64,000 nt of DNA. Source: Hazenella coriacea. GTDB lineage: Bacteria > Bacillota > Bacilli > Thermoactinomycetales > Thermoactinomycetaceae. Location: positions 1-64,000 of the forward strand of contig NZ_SMAG01000008.1 of NCBI RefSeq assembly GCF_004341825.1, in the 5' to 3' direction. Below the pieces are notes generated by a model, which saw only the letters and a list, made by a program, of their open reading frames with translations, was not told where the DNA came from and made no database searches. Shown in pieces: positions 41,781-51,310 of this stretch (within the stretch, counting starts at the first letter, position 1; each line of letters begins with the position of its first letter). Both the position numbers and the translations under genes were made by a program.

Positions 41781-42854
41781 GTGAAAAGATTATCTACATG
41801 GCTACTCATCGCTACTATTAGTATGTTACTGATTGGATGTACAACTGAAGCAGAAGAAAAAGCTAATCTACAGAAGTCGGAAGGGGATGTTATCAATGGA
41901 ATGACTCCAGATCAAGTAGCTGTTCTTTATCAAACGGCGAAGATCCAAAAGAATTTACGTAGACAAATGGCTTTAGTTGGGCCAGAGTTACTAGATAAAG
42001 TCACACATGGAGTTGAAGATCTTAATTTTAAAAAGGACTTCGGTCCCGAAAATCAGAATTCGATCAAGCCAGATTATAAATTAACAGAATATAAGTTTGA
42101 TGATAATACTTTCTTTTATCAGTTTGAAAATACAGATGATGATTCGCTGTTTAATTTTCCATATAAAATTGTTCGAACCCCACGAGGTTGGAAAGTAGTA
42201 AATGATGCATCTGATGAATTCTTAAGTTTATACAAATCAAAAGGTGTTACTTATAAAGGTGAACATCTCAAAGAACGTGGTCTCTCAGAGGAAGAGATTG
42301 AAAAGATCCGAAAAACGAGGTTTTATGCTACAAATATCAAAAAGACAGTGGATGTTCCTGTTCATGAAAACCTGATTAAAGAAATACTGGAAGAAGACAT
42401 AAAAGCTGATACAGTGGCTAAAGAAAAATATAGAAAGTATTTCTCGCCTAGTGCTCCTAAAGTAAATGGTGTAACTCCAGCAGAAATTGCAAAAAAAGCT
42501 TTACAAGCCGAGGTGGATAAGGATTATCAGGAATTTCAAACTTACATAACACCTGAAGTGAAAAAGAAATATTCTGAAGGGGAATCTTGGTGGAACAAGA
42601 TTGATTGGAATAGTACTGGAAAGGAAGATCCAGGTGAACTAAAAGTCATTGAAGAAGCACTGGGTAAGGATCAGAGTTATTACTATAAAGTTACTCATCG
42701 TGACTGGTCTTGGAATATTTATAAATTCAAGAAGCTGGGCTCTAATTGGAAAATAGTTGAGACTCATACTGAATGGAAAGATTTCCCCGAAAAATTAGAT
42801 GTAAAAAAATTAAAGTTTCATGAGGATGGAACAGAGATTAAAGACTTATGGTAA
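41781..42854 (+). CDS. Lipoprotein with duplicated NGxTP domain
   Basis: 357 residues. Lipoprotein signal with lipobox LIGC (C20). Two similar modules begin NGMTPDQVAVLYQTA (about residue 38) and NGVTPAEIAKKALQA (about residue 230), each followed by an alpha+beta stretch with Trp-rich strands (SWNIYKFKKLGSNWKIVE), recalling NTF2/DUF4878-like extracytoplasmic domains. Function unknown. GTG start with AGGAGG. Likely anchored outside the cell membrane. Confidence 0.7.
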   Translation: MKRLSTWLLIATISMLLIGCTTEAEEKANLQKSEGDVINGMTPDQVAVLYQTAKIQKNLRRQMALVGPELLDKVTHGVEDLNFKKDFGPENQNSIKPDYKLTEYKFDDNTFFYQFENTDDDSLFNFPYKIVRTPRGWKVVNDASDEFLSLYKSKGVTYKGEHLKERGLSEEEIEKIRKTRFYATNIKKTVDVPVHENLIKEILEEDIKADTVAKEKYRKYFSPSAPKVNGVTPAEIAKKALQAEVDKDYQEFQTYITPEVKKKYSEGESWWNKIDWNSTGKEDPGELKVIEEALGKDQSYYYKVTHRDWSWNIYKFKKLGSNWKIVETHTEWKDFPEKLDVKKLKFHEDGTEIKDLW

Positions 42855-42898
42855 CCGTCATTATTATTTGTTTATTAGAAGGAATATCGTATAAAAAT

Positions 42899-42931
42899 AA
42901 CCAACTAACTTCTAAATGAAGTTAGTTGGTT
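42899..42931 (-). terminator. Terminator, probably of the minus-strand mini-gene
   Basis: Perfect 14-bp stem AACCAACTAACTTC/GAAGTTAGTTGGTT with a five-base loop. The T-run (TTATTTTTAT) is on the minus strand, so it fits the Cys-rich ORF at 42942-42998. The plus strand has no T-run, though it could slow transcription from the lipoprotein gene. Confidence 0.75.
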
Positions 42932-42941
42932 CAAATGACTA

Positions 42942-42998
42942 CTAGCAACCACCACAATCACTTTTGCCACACTTGGTACACTTGGAACGGATCATCAT
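42942..42998 (-). CDS. 18-residue Cys-rich peptide
   Basis: Minus-strand ATG-ATG start with a G6 run (43005-43010, AAAGGGGGG) 6 bases upstream, 18 codons and TAG. The product is MMIRSKCTKCGKSDCGGC, with four cysteines as CxxC and CxxC, which could bind zinc or iron. A strong terminator follows 11 bases after the stop. Size, RBS and terminator support a real mini-gene; the function is unknown. Confidence 0.6.
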   Translation of the reverse strand: MMIRSKCTKCGKSDCGGC

Positions 42999-43292
42999 TT
43001 TTTGCCCCCCTTTGTTATGCCTTCACAAAGAGAAATACTATTTCAAATCCATCATACCAAATCAATTGAAATTTAATTCGAAAAATGATGAATATTTGTT
43101 GTCAGTTAGGGATGTTTTATATTTCAAGTCACCATATTTTTGTTATCCAATTATTTATATGTAAATAAACGGTATTCAATTTATTGTCAAGAATGACTAC
43201 ACTAAGTTTCAACTTCATAAACGAATAGTATATATAGAGGGTAAAGCCAAAAAAATAGTGTTTGTAAATGGCTTGGAATCGATGGAGAGCCC

Positions 43293-43416
43293 TTGATATT
43301 TTCAGGTTTATAAGCTATGTTAGACGAGTGTATTTTGTTATTCTATGACTCTATGTAAAAATGAAACTCTATAAAATAAAACATAAGCAGCGGGATCTTT
43401 AATAAGTCCCGTTTTT
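43293..43416 (+). promoter_or_regulatory. Promoter and leader hairpin of the polysaccharide locus
   Basis: TTGATA (43293-43298), 17 bases and TATGTT (43316-43321). In the leader a small hairpin CGGGA/TCCCG (43391-43395 with 43407-43411) plus TTTTT could attenuate transcription before the Wzz-like gene. The rest of 43000-43290 shows nothing clear. Confidence 0.5.
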
Positions 43417-43450
43417 CATTCAATTCACTGAAGCAAAGGTTGGTGTCATT

Positions 43451-44212
43451 GTGTCAAACGAGCAATTGCAAGAAGAAAATCGCTATATCTTTTTTGAGTA
43501 CTTGCTATTTTTTTGGAAACGAAAGAAGATATTTTTACTCATTCCTGTAGTTTTTGTGATTGGAGCATTACTTTTTGGGCTTCTCCAGCCAAGTGTATAC
43601 ACAGGTCAAGCTGTTGTCGCAGTTGGGAGTATTACCACAGATTCATTAATTAATCCGGATATTATTCAAGGTAGTTATAAAAAAGAATTAGATCCAAAGA
43701 TAAAGTCTTCTTTTCAAGCAGTAGTACCTAAAAGTGGGCAGGTTCGTTTACAAGTAACTGGCGGAGATCAAGAAGTTGTACAAAAAAATATTGAGAAGGT
43801 GTCTAACGCTTATCTTGGTTCTCTGCAAGCACTATATACAAACCGTTCTGATATGTATAAAAAGCAGATTGAGGGTTTGAATAAGCGGATCGAGGAGTTA
43901 AGCAAAGCAACCGAATTTTATCGCTCCAAAGTGGATAAAAATCCGGCTGATATAGTGACTGGTGAATTATTGATCGAAAATGAAAAAGAACTATCACGAG
44001 CCCAAGATAGTGCACAAGTGATTAATATAGATCTTCTTTATCTGGAAGCACCTAGTTATACGATTGAACCTACAGTAACCAAACAGCGCTCACCTATTGT
44101 TTCAAATCTAGCTGTTGCGCTTGCACTTAGTTTTGTGGTGATGATTCTTGTACTAGTATTCTGGAAATATATTGATGATGCCAAAAAGCACTATCCTTCA
44201 CTGAAAGAATAA
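43451..44212 (+). CDS. Wzz-like polysaccharide chain-length/co-polymerase protein
   Basis: 253 residues with the Wzz topology: an N-terminal helix (about 28-47), a long extracytoplasmic coiled-coil part (MYKKQIEGLNKRIEELSKAT) and a C-terminal helix (about 217-237) preceded by a Pro-containing APSYTIEP segment. Controls chain length or assists export of the polysaccharide. GTG start with a weak RBS. First gene of the locus; no tyrosine kinase partner is present in the window. Confidence 0.82.
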   Translation: MSNEQLQEENRYIFFEYLLFFWKRKKIFLLIPVVFVIGALLFGLLQPSVYTGQAVVAVGSITTDSLINPDIIQGSYKKELDPKIKSSFQAVVPKSGQVRLQVTGGDQEVVQKNIEKVSNAYLGSLQALYTNRSDMYKKQIEGLNKRIEELSKATEFYRSKVDKNPADIVTGELLIENEKELSRAQDSAQVINIDLLYLEAPSYTIEPTVTKQRSPIVSNLAVALALSFVVMILVLVFWKYIDDAKKHYPSLKE

Positions 44213-44244
44213 GACAACAGCCGTAGAAGTAGGGAGCGGTGACC

Positions 44245-45690
44245 TTGTTTGCAAAGTTAAAACGTTTTCTAGGAGACTCTGTATTATATGCTTTTATGAG
44301 TCTTAGTACAAAGCTAATTGCTTTCATAATGATGCCTTTGTATAGTGAATATTTGGATCGGAGTGAAGTGGGGATTGTGGGAACGGTTGATTCCACAATC
44401 GCCATGTTCACTTTCCTTATCATTTTTGGAACAGACTCAGCGTTAGCTTTTTATTACTTTGAAGAAAAAGATATGGAACGTAAGTTACTATATGTTCGAA
44501 ATGTGATGGGATTTCGATTGTTCATCGCTTTAGTTCTTCTTCTTTTAGTTTGGGTGATTGGATCCCCACTGATGAGTCTACTACAAGAAACCGGAGTTTT
44601 AACTACTTCACAAACGACTCTTTCCTTTATCCATGCCCTTAATATAAGTATGTTTACCTTGTTGGCAGATACAATCATTGTCCTAGTATTAACCGTATTG
44701 CGATACGAAATGAAATCAGTACAAGTAGTTGTTTTTACCATCCTAAAGATGGGACTTATTGCTGTACTCACTTATTTGATGCTAGTCTATGCCTCTCATT
44801 CACTTGATAGTATTTTCTATGCTCGTTTGATTGGGGTTGGTGTTGTTCTACTTTTGTGTGGAAAGTCAGCCCTCAAATATCTCAAAATTACTTTTAATAA
44901 AGAAGTATTACGCGATATCCTTAAATACTCTGCACCACTCGTTCCTGCTTCAATTGCTTTCTGGGTAATTGGCAACTCTAATCGTTTTCTTTTAGCCGCT
45001 TTACACCCAGAGGGGACAGAGGCAGTAGGAATTTATGAAATGGCTTTTCGTTTTGCTTCGATGATTTCATTGCTTACCTATGGGATTCAAATGGCTTGGC
45101 GTCCTTACTCCATGCAATTGAAAAATAAAGAAAATAGTGAGCAGATGTTTGCTAAAATTTATATCATCATCTTTGCTGTTGGAGTTGTAGGGATTTTCAT
45201 TGTTGCTTTATGTATGCCTTGGATTATTCAAATCTTGAATGAAAAATTCCATGCCGCTTATCCTTATGTCGGATTTTTATCTCTGGCTACCTTTATTAAC
45301 TTCTACTATCTGATTATCTCTAGTGGATTACTCTTTAAGAAAGAGACTAAGCAGATCTCCTACGCTTTTGGCTTAGGAGCCGTGATTAGCTTCGTACTGA
45401 ATATCACAATGATACCGTTATTGGGATTATGGGGATCGATTATTGCCAATCTACTTACTTATGTCTTTGCTACTGCTTATATCTTTTATCGAAGTCAAAA
45501 GGTATATTACATTCCTGTCTCTACAGGAAAACTCCTCTTTATCTTCATTCAGGCTTGCATAGCGTTAGCTGGCTTAACATATATCCAAGTAAATCCTCAA
45601 TTAGCAGGATATTATCAATTGATTCCTATTGCTTATCTATTGGTTACACTATTGATCAGCCGAATTGACCGAGATTTTCGTTTACAGTGA
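44245..45690 (+). CDS. Wzx-like oligosaccharide flippase
   Basis: 481-residue MOP-superfamily transporter with about 12 to 14 membrane helices. The N-terminal DSVLYAFMSLSTKLIAFIMMPLYSEYLDRSEVG is typical of polysaccharide flippases. It would move lipid-linked repeat units across the membrane. TTG at 44245 has AGGGAG at 44231-44236 at good distance; an upstream GTG at 44239 is too close to that site. Followed by the polymerase gene. Confidence 0.9.
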   Translation: MFAKLKRFLGDSVLYAFMSLSTKLIAFIMMPLYSEYLDRSEVGIVGTVDSTIAMFTFLIIFGTDSALAFYYFEEKDMERKLLYVRNVMGFRLFIALVLLLLVWVIGSPLMSLLQETGVLTTSQTTLSFIHALNISMFTLLADTIIVLVLTVLRYEMKSVQVVVFTILKMGLIAVLTYLMLVYASHSLDSIFYARLIGVGVVLLLCGKSALKYLKITFNKEVLRDILKYSAPLVPASIAFWVIGNSNRFLLAALHPEGTEAVGIYEMAFRFASMISLLTYGIQMAWRPYSMQLKNKENSEQMFAKIYIIIFAVGVVGIFIVALCMPWIIQILNEKFHAAYPYVGFLSLATFINFYYLIISSGLLFKKETKQISYAFGLGAVISFVLNITMIPLLGLWGSIIANLLTYVFATAYIFYRSQKVYYIPVSTGKLLFIFIQACIALAGLTYIQVNPQLAGYYQLIPIAYLLVTLLISRIDRDFRLQ

Positions 45691-45721
45691 AGTGAACTTA
45701 AATTATCAGTAGGAGGGAAGA

Positions 45722-47107
45722 ATGGTGTTTTATGTACTGATCTGGTTGATCGTTCTTGGTTTTTCTATCTACTTTTTTAAAAAGGCTTCAGGTACACTTT
45801 CACTAACTAAATTAAACTTACACTCAATTATTTTTTACTATTCTTTCCTTGTTTCTAGTTTTATTGGCTCCCTACTGATTGTGTTAGAAATAGATGAATC
45901 CTATATCATAGCTAAATTAATTTTTCCAGAGCAGTCAAGAATCATTGGTTTTACATTTGTTTGTATTGTTATGGTTCTATTTCCTTGTGTCATGTTCCTT
46001 GTCTCTAAACTTCTAGGATTCCGTGCAAATAAAGAGTTTGATTTATATTGGAACAAAGAGATTGATCACGGTTTTTCAAGTAAAGGGAAGGAAAAAGAGT
46101 TTTTCTGGGTATTTCTTGGTCTTACCTTTCTCAGTCTAGGCTCGATTATTTATACATTTGCTCACATTGAAGAGGTTCCGATCTTTGCTGCATTATTTAA
46201 CTCTTCTACTGACTTAGCTGTACTACGGATTGAAGCGAAATCAGGGTTTACTGGAAATGTGTTTATCCGGAATATCTTTGCGATCGCATTAACCCCGATT
46301 TTATCGCTAATCGCTTATATATATAAGGTGAAAACCAAGGATTTAAAATGGAGTATTCTGTTCTATCTCCTATTTATTGGAGCGATCTTAATTAACATCT
46401 ATGATTTTCAAAAGTCTCCGGTTATCTTTTACTTTGCTATGTTCCTTCTAGTTAGAATGTATATAGGTAAAACTCGATTAAATCCAAAGCTATTATTAGT
46501 CTTAGTCGGAGCTGTCATTTCATATTTATTATTAATGTATTCCACGTTAGGTGTGAAAGGTTCCGATCAATTTCTATCGTATTCAACAGGACCTATTGGT
46601 CGGGTTATATTGACGCAAATCGCTCCCATGTATGTTTATGTAGATCGTTACGGTGATGTATATCCATTTTTATATGAGAAAGGATTACCTGAATCGATCT
46701 TAGAGGTTTATGGAATAGATCCTGTTCGTTCTGCACGTGTATTGATGGAAGACCTTTTCCCAGAAAAAGTAGTAGAAGGGACCGCTGGGGTTTTGAATAC
46801 ACTGTATGTAGGTGAGGCTTATGCTACATTTGGAGTAGCAGGAGTAATCCTTGGTACGATTTATATTGCAGCTATGATTCAGATCTTGTATATCATTTTT
46901 TTACGTCTTCCAAAACATCCCGTTTATATTAGTTTATTTACATTTTTCATAGTAAATATTCCTAGGGCATTGGTAGGAGGATTTTCCGACTTGCTTGTTA
47001 ATCCAATCTGGATCTTATTAACATTGATTGTGGCTGGTTCCTATCTAATTATTTCGTTGCGTGACAGTTGGAGTCGCTATACGGCAGATGCAAAAGGGAG
47101 GGAATGA
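45722..47107 (+). CDS. Wzy-like O-antigen/exopolysaccharide polymerase
   Basis: 461 residues with about 11 membrane helices and a large external loop (about residues 280-350; MYVYVDRYGDVYPFLYEKGLPE), the usual Wzy layout. Wzy proteins have little sequence conservation, so the call rests on topology, size and position between the flippase and glycosyltransferases. AGGAGGG precedes the ATG. The last codons overlap the next gene. Confidence 0.8.
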   Translation: MVFYVLIWLIVLGFSIYFFKKASGTLSLTKLNLHSIIFYYSFLVSSFIGSLLIVLEIDESYIIAKLIFPEQSRIIGFTFVCIVMVLFPCVMFLVSKLLGFRANKEFDLYWNKEIDHGFSSKGKEKEFFWVFLGLTFLSLGSIIYTFAHIEEVPIFAALFNSSTDLAVLRIEAKSGFTGNVFIRNIFAIALTPILSLIAYIYKVKTKDLKWSILFYLLFIGAILINIYDFQKSPVIFYFAMFLLVRMYIGKTRLNPKLLLVLVGAVISYLLLMYSTLGVKGSDQFLSYSTGPIGRVILTQIAPMYVYVDRYGDVYPFLYEKGLPESILEVYGIDPVRSARVLMEDLFPEKVVEGTAGVLNTLYVGEAYATFGVAGVILGTIYIAAMIQILYIIFLRLPKHPVYISLFTFFIVNIPRALVGGFSDLLVNPIWILLTLIVAGSYLIISLRDSWSRYTADAKGRE

Positions 47108-48219
47108 AAGTGGGAAGCTTATTAGTCTATTATCCGTTCTCTTTAGCCCAAAAAGTAGATAGCGCTTCGAAATCTAGACCGATTGAAATGATCCATGCTT
47201 TTGAAGAGTGGGGAGAACAAGAAGGGATTCGTGTGATTACCATTACAGGGGATTCCAAAGAAAGAGAACAACAATTTGACCGTTTACGAAAGTCTGGAGA
47301 CTTAAATGACTTACTTTTTTGCTATATGGAAAACCAAACCATCCCGCTTTGGTTAACTGATTCAGGGCATTTTCCTAAACAGCCATTGATTGACTTAAAA
47401 GTGTTTCGGTTTTTAAAAAGTAAAGAAGTACCCATTGGTGTGTTCTATAGAGATGCTTATTGGAAGTTTGATGAAATTTATCCTCTTAAAGGTGTAAAAA
47501 AAGCGATAATGAAGATGATTTATCGTTTGGAAGAGCGATTTTATCAAACTTATGCGAAAACTATTTTTTTGCCAAGTGAACCTATGTTTCCTTATGTCAA
47601 CATTCAAAAGCCTAAAGTAGCACTTCCACCAGGGGGAAAAAAGGTCATCATCCATAAGCGACCTTCTAAGGACCATACACTGCGTGGGATTTATGTAGGT
47701 GGGATTCGTGAAGATACTGGAATTCCAATACTGATTCAAGCTATGGAACAAGTTCAAGAACAGAAACTTCCATTTGGGTTAACCATAGTTTGTAGAGAGC
47801 AAGAATATCAATCTTTGCCCAAAGAACTGCGAGAGCGAATCTCGAATTTATATGTGAATGTAAAACACATTAGCGGATCTGAACTTCAAGAAGAATATCA
47901 ATCAGCTGATGTAGGTTTCATCCCTTTTATTCCAAATAAATATAATGATTTTGCTGTTGCCTTTAAATTATTTGAATATCTTTCTAACGAATTACCAATT
48001 ATCGCTACCGAATGCAAAGCTCAGACCCAGATCATCCAGTCTGGACCTTATGGGGTTATTTGTAAACCTGATGTAGATGATCTTGTTAAAGCGATCCAAA
48101 CAATGATTGAACAACAGCCAAAATATGTGGAAGAAATAAAACGAAGTTTTGCTGAACGCCACTCTTGGATTGCACGTGCTAAAACAGTTTATCAAGAGTT
48201 ACTACAGGAGGATCTGTAA
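47104..48219 (+). CDS. Glycosyltransferase (GT4-like)
   Basis: 371-residue GT-B fold enzyme. C-terminal half: GIYVGGIREDTGIPILIQAM, then SADVGFIPFIPNKYNDFAVAFKLFEYLSNELPIIATEC, the nucleotide-sugar site with FKxFEY in place of the usual E-x7-E region. The N-terminal acceptor half is unusual. ATG at 47104 has GGGAGGG and overlaps the polymerase stop, so the genes are coupled. Adds a sugar to the repeat unit; donor unknown. Confidence 0.85.
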   Translation: MKVGSLLVYYPFSLAQKVDSASKSRPIEMIHAFEEWGEQEGIRVITITGDSKEREQQFDRLRKSGDLNDLLFCYMENQTIPLWLTDSGHFPKQPLIDLKVFRFLKSKEVPIGVFYRDAYWKFDEIYPLKGVKKAIMKMIYRLEERFYQTYAKTIFLPSEPMFPYVNIQKPKVALPPGGKKVIIHKRPSKDHTLRGIYVGGIREDTGIPILIQAMEQVQEQKLPFGLTIVCREQEYQSLPKELRERISNLYVNVKHISGSELQEEYQSADVGFIPFIPNKYNDFAVAFKLFEYLSNELPIIATECKAQTQIIQSGPYGVICKPDVDDLVKAIQTMIEQQPKYVEEIKRSFAERHSWIARAKTVYQELLQEDL

Positions 48220-49304
48220 TGAAAATCCTTTTATTTGCGGCCAGTAACTCTATTCATACACATAAGTGGGCATTGTTTTATCAGCGACAAGGTATTGAAG
48301 TAAAAGTAGTTACATTTGCTGATCACTTTTCGCAAAAACATGCAGAAGAAGTTCCTACCTTGGCTTTGCCAAAATTATTACCTGGAAAACTGTCTTACCC
48401 AACAAGTTTATTTGCTCTTAAAAAAATTTTGGCTAATGAACAACCTGATATTTTTCATGCTCACTATGTTTCTAGTTATGGCTTTTTAGCTGCATTAACG
48501 AAATATAAACCGTTAGTTGTTTCAGTATGGGGAACAGATATTTATCAATTTCCTACAAAAGGGCGATTAAATCGTTACATGGTTCAAACTGCTTTAAGTA
48601 AAGCGGATCTCATTTGTTCGACAAGTGAGGATATGGCAAGGGAGACAAGTAAATACACAAGTAAATCTATGGAGATCACTCCATTTGGTGTGGATACCAA
48701 ATGGTTTAGACCCTTGGGATTAGTCAAAAGTAATGAAATTGTAACTATTGGAATTGCCAAAGGATTACATGAGGTTTATGGAATTTCCAAGCTGATTCAA
48801 GCTTTTGCAGAAGTTGAAAAGATTTATCCTCAGGTTCGATTACTTATTGTTGGTGATGGTCCCAAACGCAATGAATATGAAGAACTGACACGTTCACTAG
48901 GTGTGGAACATAAAGTTTCATTTACTGGTAGAGTTCCTAACTCAGAAGTGGTCCATTATATGAATCAAATGGATATTTTTGTCCTTCCTTCCTATAGTGA
49001 GAGTTTTGGTGTTGCCGCAATTGAAGCACAAGCATGTGGGGTTCCAGTCATTGTGACTCAGGTAGGTGGTTTACCTGAAGTTGTGGAGGACGGAGAAACA
49101 GGCATAATTATCCCTAATAATGAACCCAAACATTTAGTACCTGCATTAGAACGATTGATTCAAGATCCAGAGCTTCGTCTTCGTATGGGAGAAGCAGGGG
49201 CACACCATGTTCGTCAGGAATATGATTGGGAAGAGAATGCAAATCGGATGCTTCAGTTATACGGAAAAGTATGGGGGCAGGAAAAAATAGTACAAACCAT
49301 TTGA
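48219..49304 (+). CDS. Glycosyltransferase family 4
   Basis: 361-residue GT-B enzyme with the classic GT4 pieces: HAHYVSSYGFLAAL near residue 87, KLIQAFAEVEKIYPQVRLLIVGDGPKR, and PSYSESFGVAAIEAQACGVPVIVTQVGGLPEVV with the E-x7-E retaining motif. AGGAGG precedes the ATG, whose A is the last base of the previous gene's TAA stop. Transfers a hexose in retaining mode to the growing unit; specificity unknown. Confidence 0.93.
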   Translation: MKILLFAASNSIHTHKWALFYQRQGIEVKVVTFADHFSQKHAEEVPTLALPKLLPGKLSYPTSLFALKKILANEQPDIFHAHYVSSYGFLAALTKYKPLVVSVWGTDIYQFPTKGRLNRYMVQTALSKADLICSTSEDMARETSKYTSKSMEITPFGVDTKWFRPLGLVKSNEIVTIGIAKGLHEVYGISKLIQAFAEVEKIYPQVRLLIVGDGPKRNEYEELTRSLGVEHKVSFTGRVPNSEVVHYMNQMDIFVLPSYSESFGVAAIEAQACGVPVIVTQVGGLPEVVEDGETGIIIPNNEPKHLVPALERLIQDPELRLRMGEAGAHHVRQEYDWEENANRMLQLYGKVWGQEKIVQTI

Positions 49305-49355
49305 GAAAGTGAATTAAAATAGGTATAGTTCCAAAATTTTGTATCTAGTGATGAT

Positions 49356-49394
49356 CATCCACAGTCTCTTCATCTAGGACTGTGGATCATTAGT
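49356..49394 (+). terminator. Hairpin after the glycosyltransferase genes
   Basis: Stem ATCCACAGTC/GACTGTGGAT with an 11-base loop. No proper T-run follows, so termination would be weak, allowing read-through into the asparagine-synthase-like gene. Confidence 0.5.
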
Positions 49395-49453
49395 TGATAG
49401 ATCGTAAACAGAAAATGGAGCTATTGAAGTATAAACTGTAGAGGTGATGGAGT

Positions 49454-51043
49454 TTGGTACAGGTTCAAATGAAGGGGGATTTATTTAATCATATTGAAGT
49501 TGAAGGTCAAGACGTTTGGTTTGCAGGAACATTTATGTACCATGGGCAATTTTATCATAAAGAAAATATAGTTAATCTATTTCAAAAGGAAGACTTTACC
49601 CCTGAGATCATTCAGTCTTGGAATGGTGAGTTTGCTCTCATTTGGCAAAAAGGTACCCAAACGGTTGCGATCGTTGATCGAAAGCGCTCAATCCCCTTAT
49701 TTTATAAACAAGATGCAACTGGCGATTGGATGTTAACCAACCATCTCTCTCTTCAAAATCAAAAACATAAGTTGAATTCAACAGCGATTTACGAGTGGAT
49801 TCTCACTGGTTATGTAGCGAATGAAAAAACATTACTAACTGACACATTTCAAATTGAAGCAGGTCAATATCTTCGATTTTATGATCAGCAATTAACTAAA
49901 CATACTTATTTCCAATATCTTCATCAAGTGGATCCCCAGATGGATGAGGAAAGTGGTGTGGAAAAGTTAACAGAAGTATTCCATCGTGTCTTTGAACGTA
50001 TTTATCAACGTTTATCAGGACAGACAGTCATGCTACCTCTAAGTGGTGGGAAAGACTCAAGGATTTTAGCACTATTACTCAAAGAATTTGATGTGAAACC
50101 GATCATTAGTTTTACATATGGAAAACCTCAAAATGCCGAAGCACTTAAAAGTAAAGAAATCGCTGATCGCTTAGGATTCCCTTGGGAATTTTATGCTTAC
50201 TCTAAGTCGGATTGGTTAAAATGGTATCATTCTGATTCATGGAATGCGTATAAGGATTATGCATTTAATTATACATCTATCCCTCATTTACAAGATTGGC
50301 CAGCTATTTACCAGATGGTGCAAAAGCATGAGGAACCTTTACTTTTCATACCTGGTCATACTGGTGACTTTGTATCTGGTGGACATATACCTGTTAACTT
50401 GACTATTGAACAGAATTATCAAGTGGATGATGTGGTAGAACAGATTATGAAAAAACATCATCGTTTATGGGAGCCGTCACAAAAAGGAGTCTTGGATGAG
50501 GTTGCTGAGGAAATCAGACGCTCACTTATACAAGTTCCTATTAATGACCGAGAGCAAGCAAGTTCCGCTTATGAATATTGGGGTATGAAAGAACGGCAAG
50601 GGAAATTCATCTTAAATTCTTTACGTACGTACGAGTTTTTCGGGAAAGAATGGGCTGTTCCACTTTGGGATCATGAGATCATGGATTTCTTTTTAAGTGT
50701 TCCAGTGGAATTACGTTTCCATAAATACTTATATGATCTCACCTTACATCGGATGTACCCTGACTATTTTGAACAACCTCAAAAGGTAATATATCAACAT
50801 GTTCCTAAATGGAAACAGGGAACAGTTCATAAAGTGTTACGTAAGGGATATGCGACTAAGTTAATCTTCGAGCAGTATCTCAAGGACCCAATGGATTGGT
50901 TTGGGATTACGGGTAGTTATACGGAATATCTAAAGAAAACACATTTTAAATATCAGGGAATCTCTTTTAAGCTCCCTTTTAATATTAACTCTATGATTTT
51001 ACGTGATCTGGCTGTAAATGATCTCCATCTATCCAAAATTTAG
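49454..51043 (+). CDS. Asparagine-synthase-like protein without the glutaminase Cys
   Basis: 529 residues. The N-terminal about 170 residues resemble the class II glutaminase fold (FNGEFALIWQKG-like NGEFALIWQKG; VDRKRSIPLFY), but the protein begins MVQVQ, so the catalytic Cys2 is absent. The AsnB domain has the PP-loop LPLSGGKDSR (near residue 198) and PGHTGDFVSGGH. It may use free ammonia or another amine to amidate a carboxyl group, or form an amide on sugar acids of the polysaccharide made by the genes upstream. TTG start with GAGGTGATGG. Confidence 0.83.
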   Translation: MVQVQMKGDLFNHIEVEGQDVWFAGTFMYHGQFYHKENIVNLFQKEDFTPEIIQSWNGEFALIWQKGTQTVAIVDRKRSIPLFYKQDATGDWMLTNHLSLQNQKHKLNSTAIYEWILTGYVANEKTLLTDTFQIEAGQYLRFYDQQLTKHTYFQYLHQVDPQMDEESGVEKLTEVFHRVFERIYQRLSGQTVMLPLSGGKDSRILALLLKEFDVKPIISFTYGKPQNAEALKSKEIADRLGFPWEFYAYSKSDWLKWYHSDSWNAYKDYAFNYTSIPHLQDWPAIYQMVQKHEEPLLFIPGHTGDFVSGGHIPVNLTIEQNYQVDDVVEQIMKKHHRLWEPSQKGVLDEVAEEIRRSLIQVPINDREQASSAYEYWGMKERQGKFILNSLRTYEFFGKEWAVPLWDHEIMDFFLSVPVELRFHKYLYDLTLHRMYPDYFEQPQKVIYQHVPKWKQGTVHKVLRKGYATKLIFEQYLKDPMDWFGITGSYTEYLKKTHFKYQGISFKLPFNINSMILRDLAVNDLHLSKI

Positions 51044-51046
51044 CGA

Positions 51047-51075
51047 TTGCATCATGATCATGATCGAAGTATAAT
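51047..51075 (+). promoter_or_regulatory. Promoter of the lysine riboswitch/lysP unit
   Basis: TTGCAT (51047-51052), 17 bases and a perfect TATAAT (51070-51075). Transcription would start near 51082, just before the aptamer. Confidence 0.8.
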
Positions 51076-51094
51076 AATGCTTAATCAATCGAAT

Positions 51095-51310
51095 ATTAAA
51101 CCCTCATCGATCTCGGTGAGGTAGAGGTCGCGGTTTTTATGAGTATGTTGGAGAAGGTGCGGAGAACACCAAAGATCCCACACAGAAAGGATAAATCGCC
51201 GAAGTCCATCTAAGTTCTCTGCTTGAGATGGGTTGGGGCTGTTCTCGAATAGGGACAGAACTGTCACGTTTGATTGACGTGATGAGCTATCTTCAGCGAA
51301 GGTATGGTGT
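51095..51310 (+). promoter_or_regulatory. Lysine riboswitch (L-box) aptamer
   Basis: Conserved L-box blocks in order: GAGGTAGAGGTCGCGG (51118), GAGTATGTTGGAGAAGG, AAAGGATAAATCGCCGAAG, GGGTTGGGGCTGTTCTCG, GGGACAGAACTGTCACG and GATGAGCTATCTTC. It binds lysine and stops expression of the lysine permease gene that follows. Confidence 0.93.
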
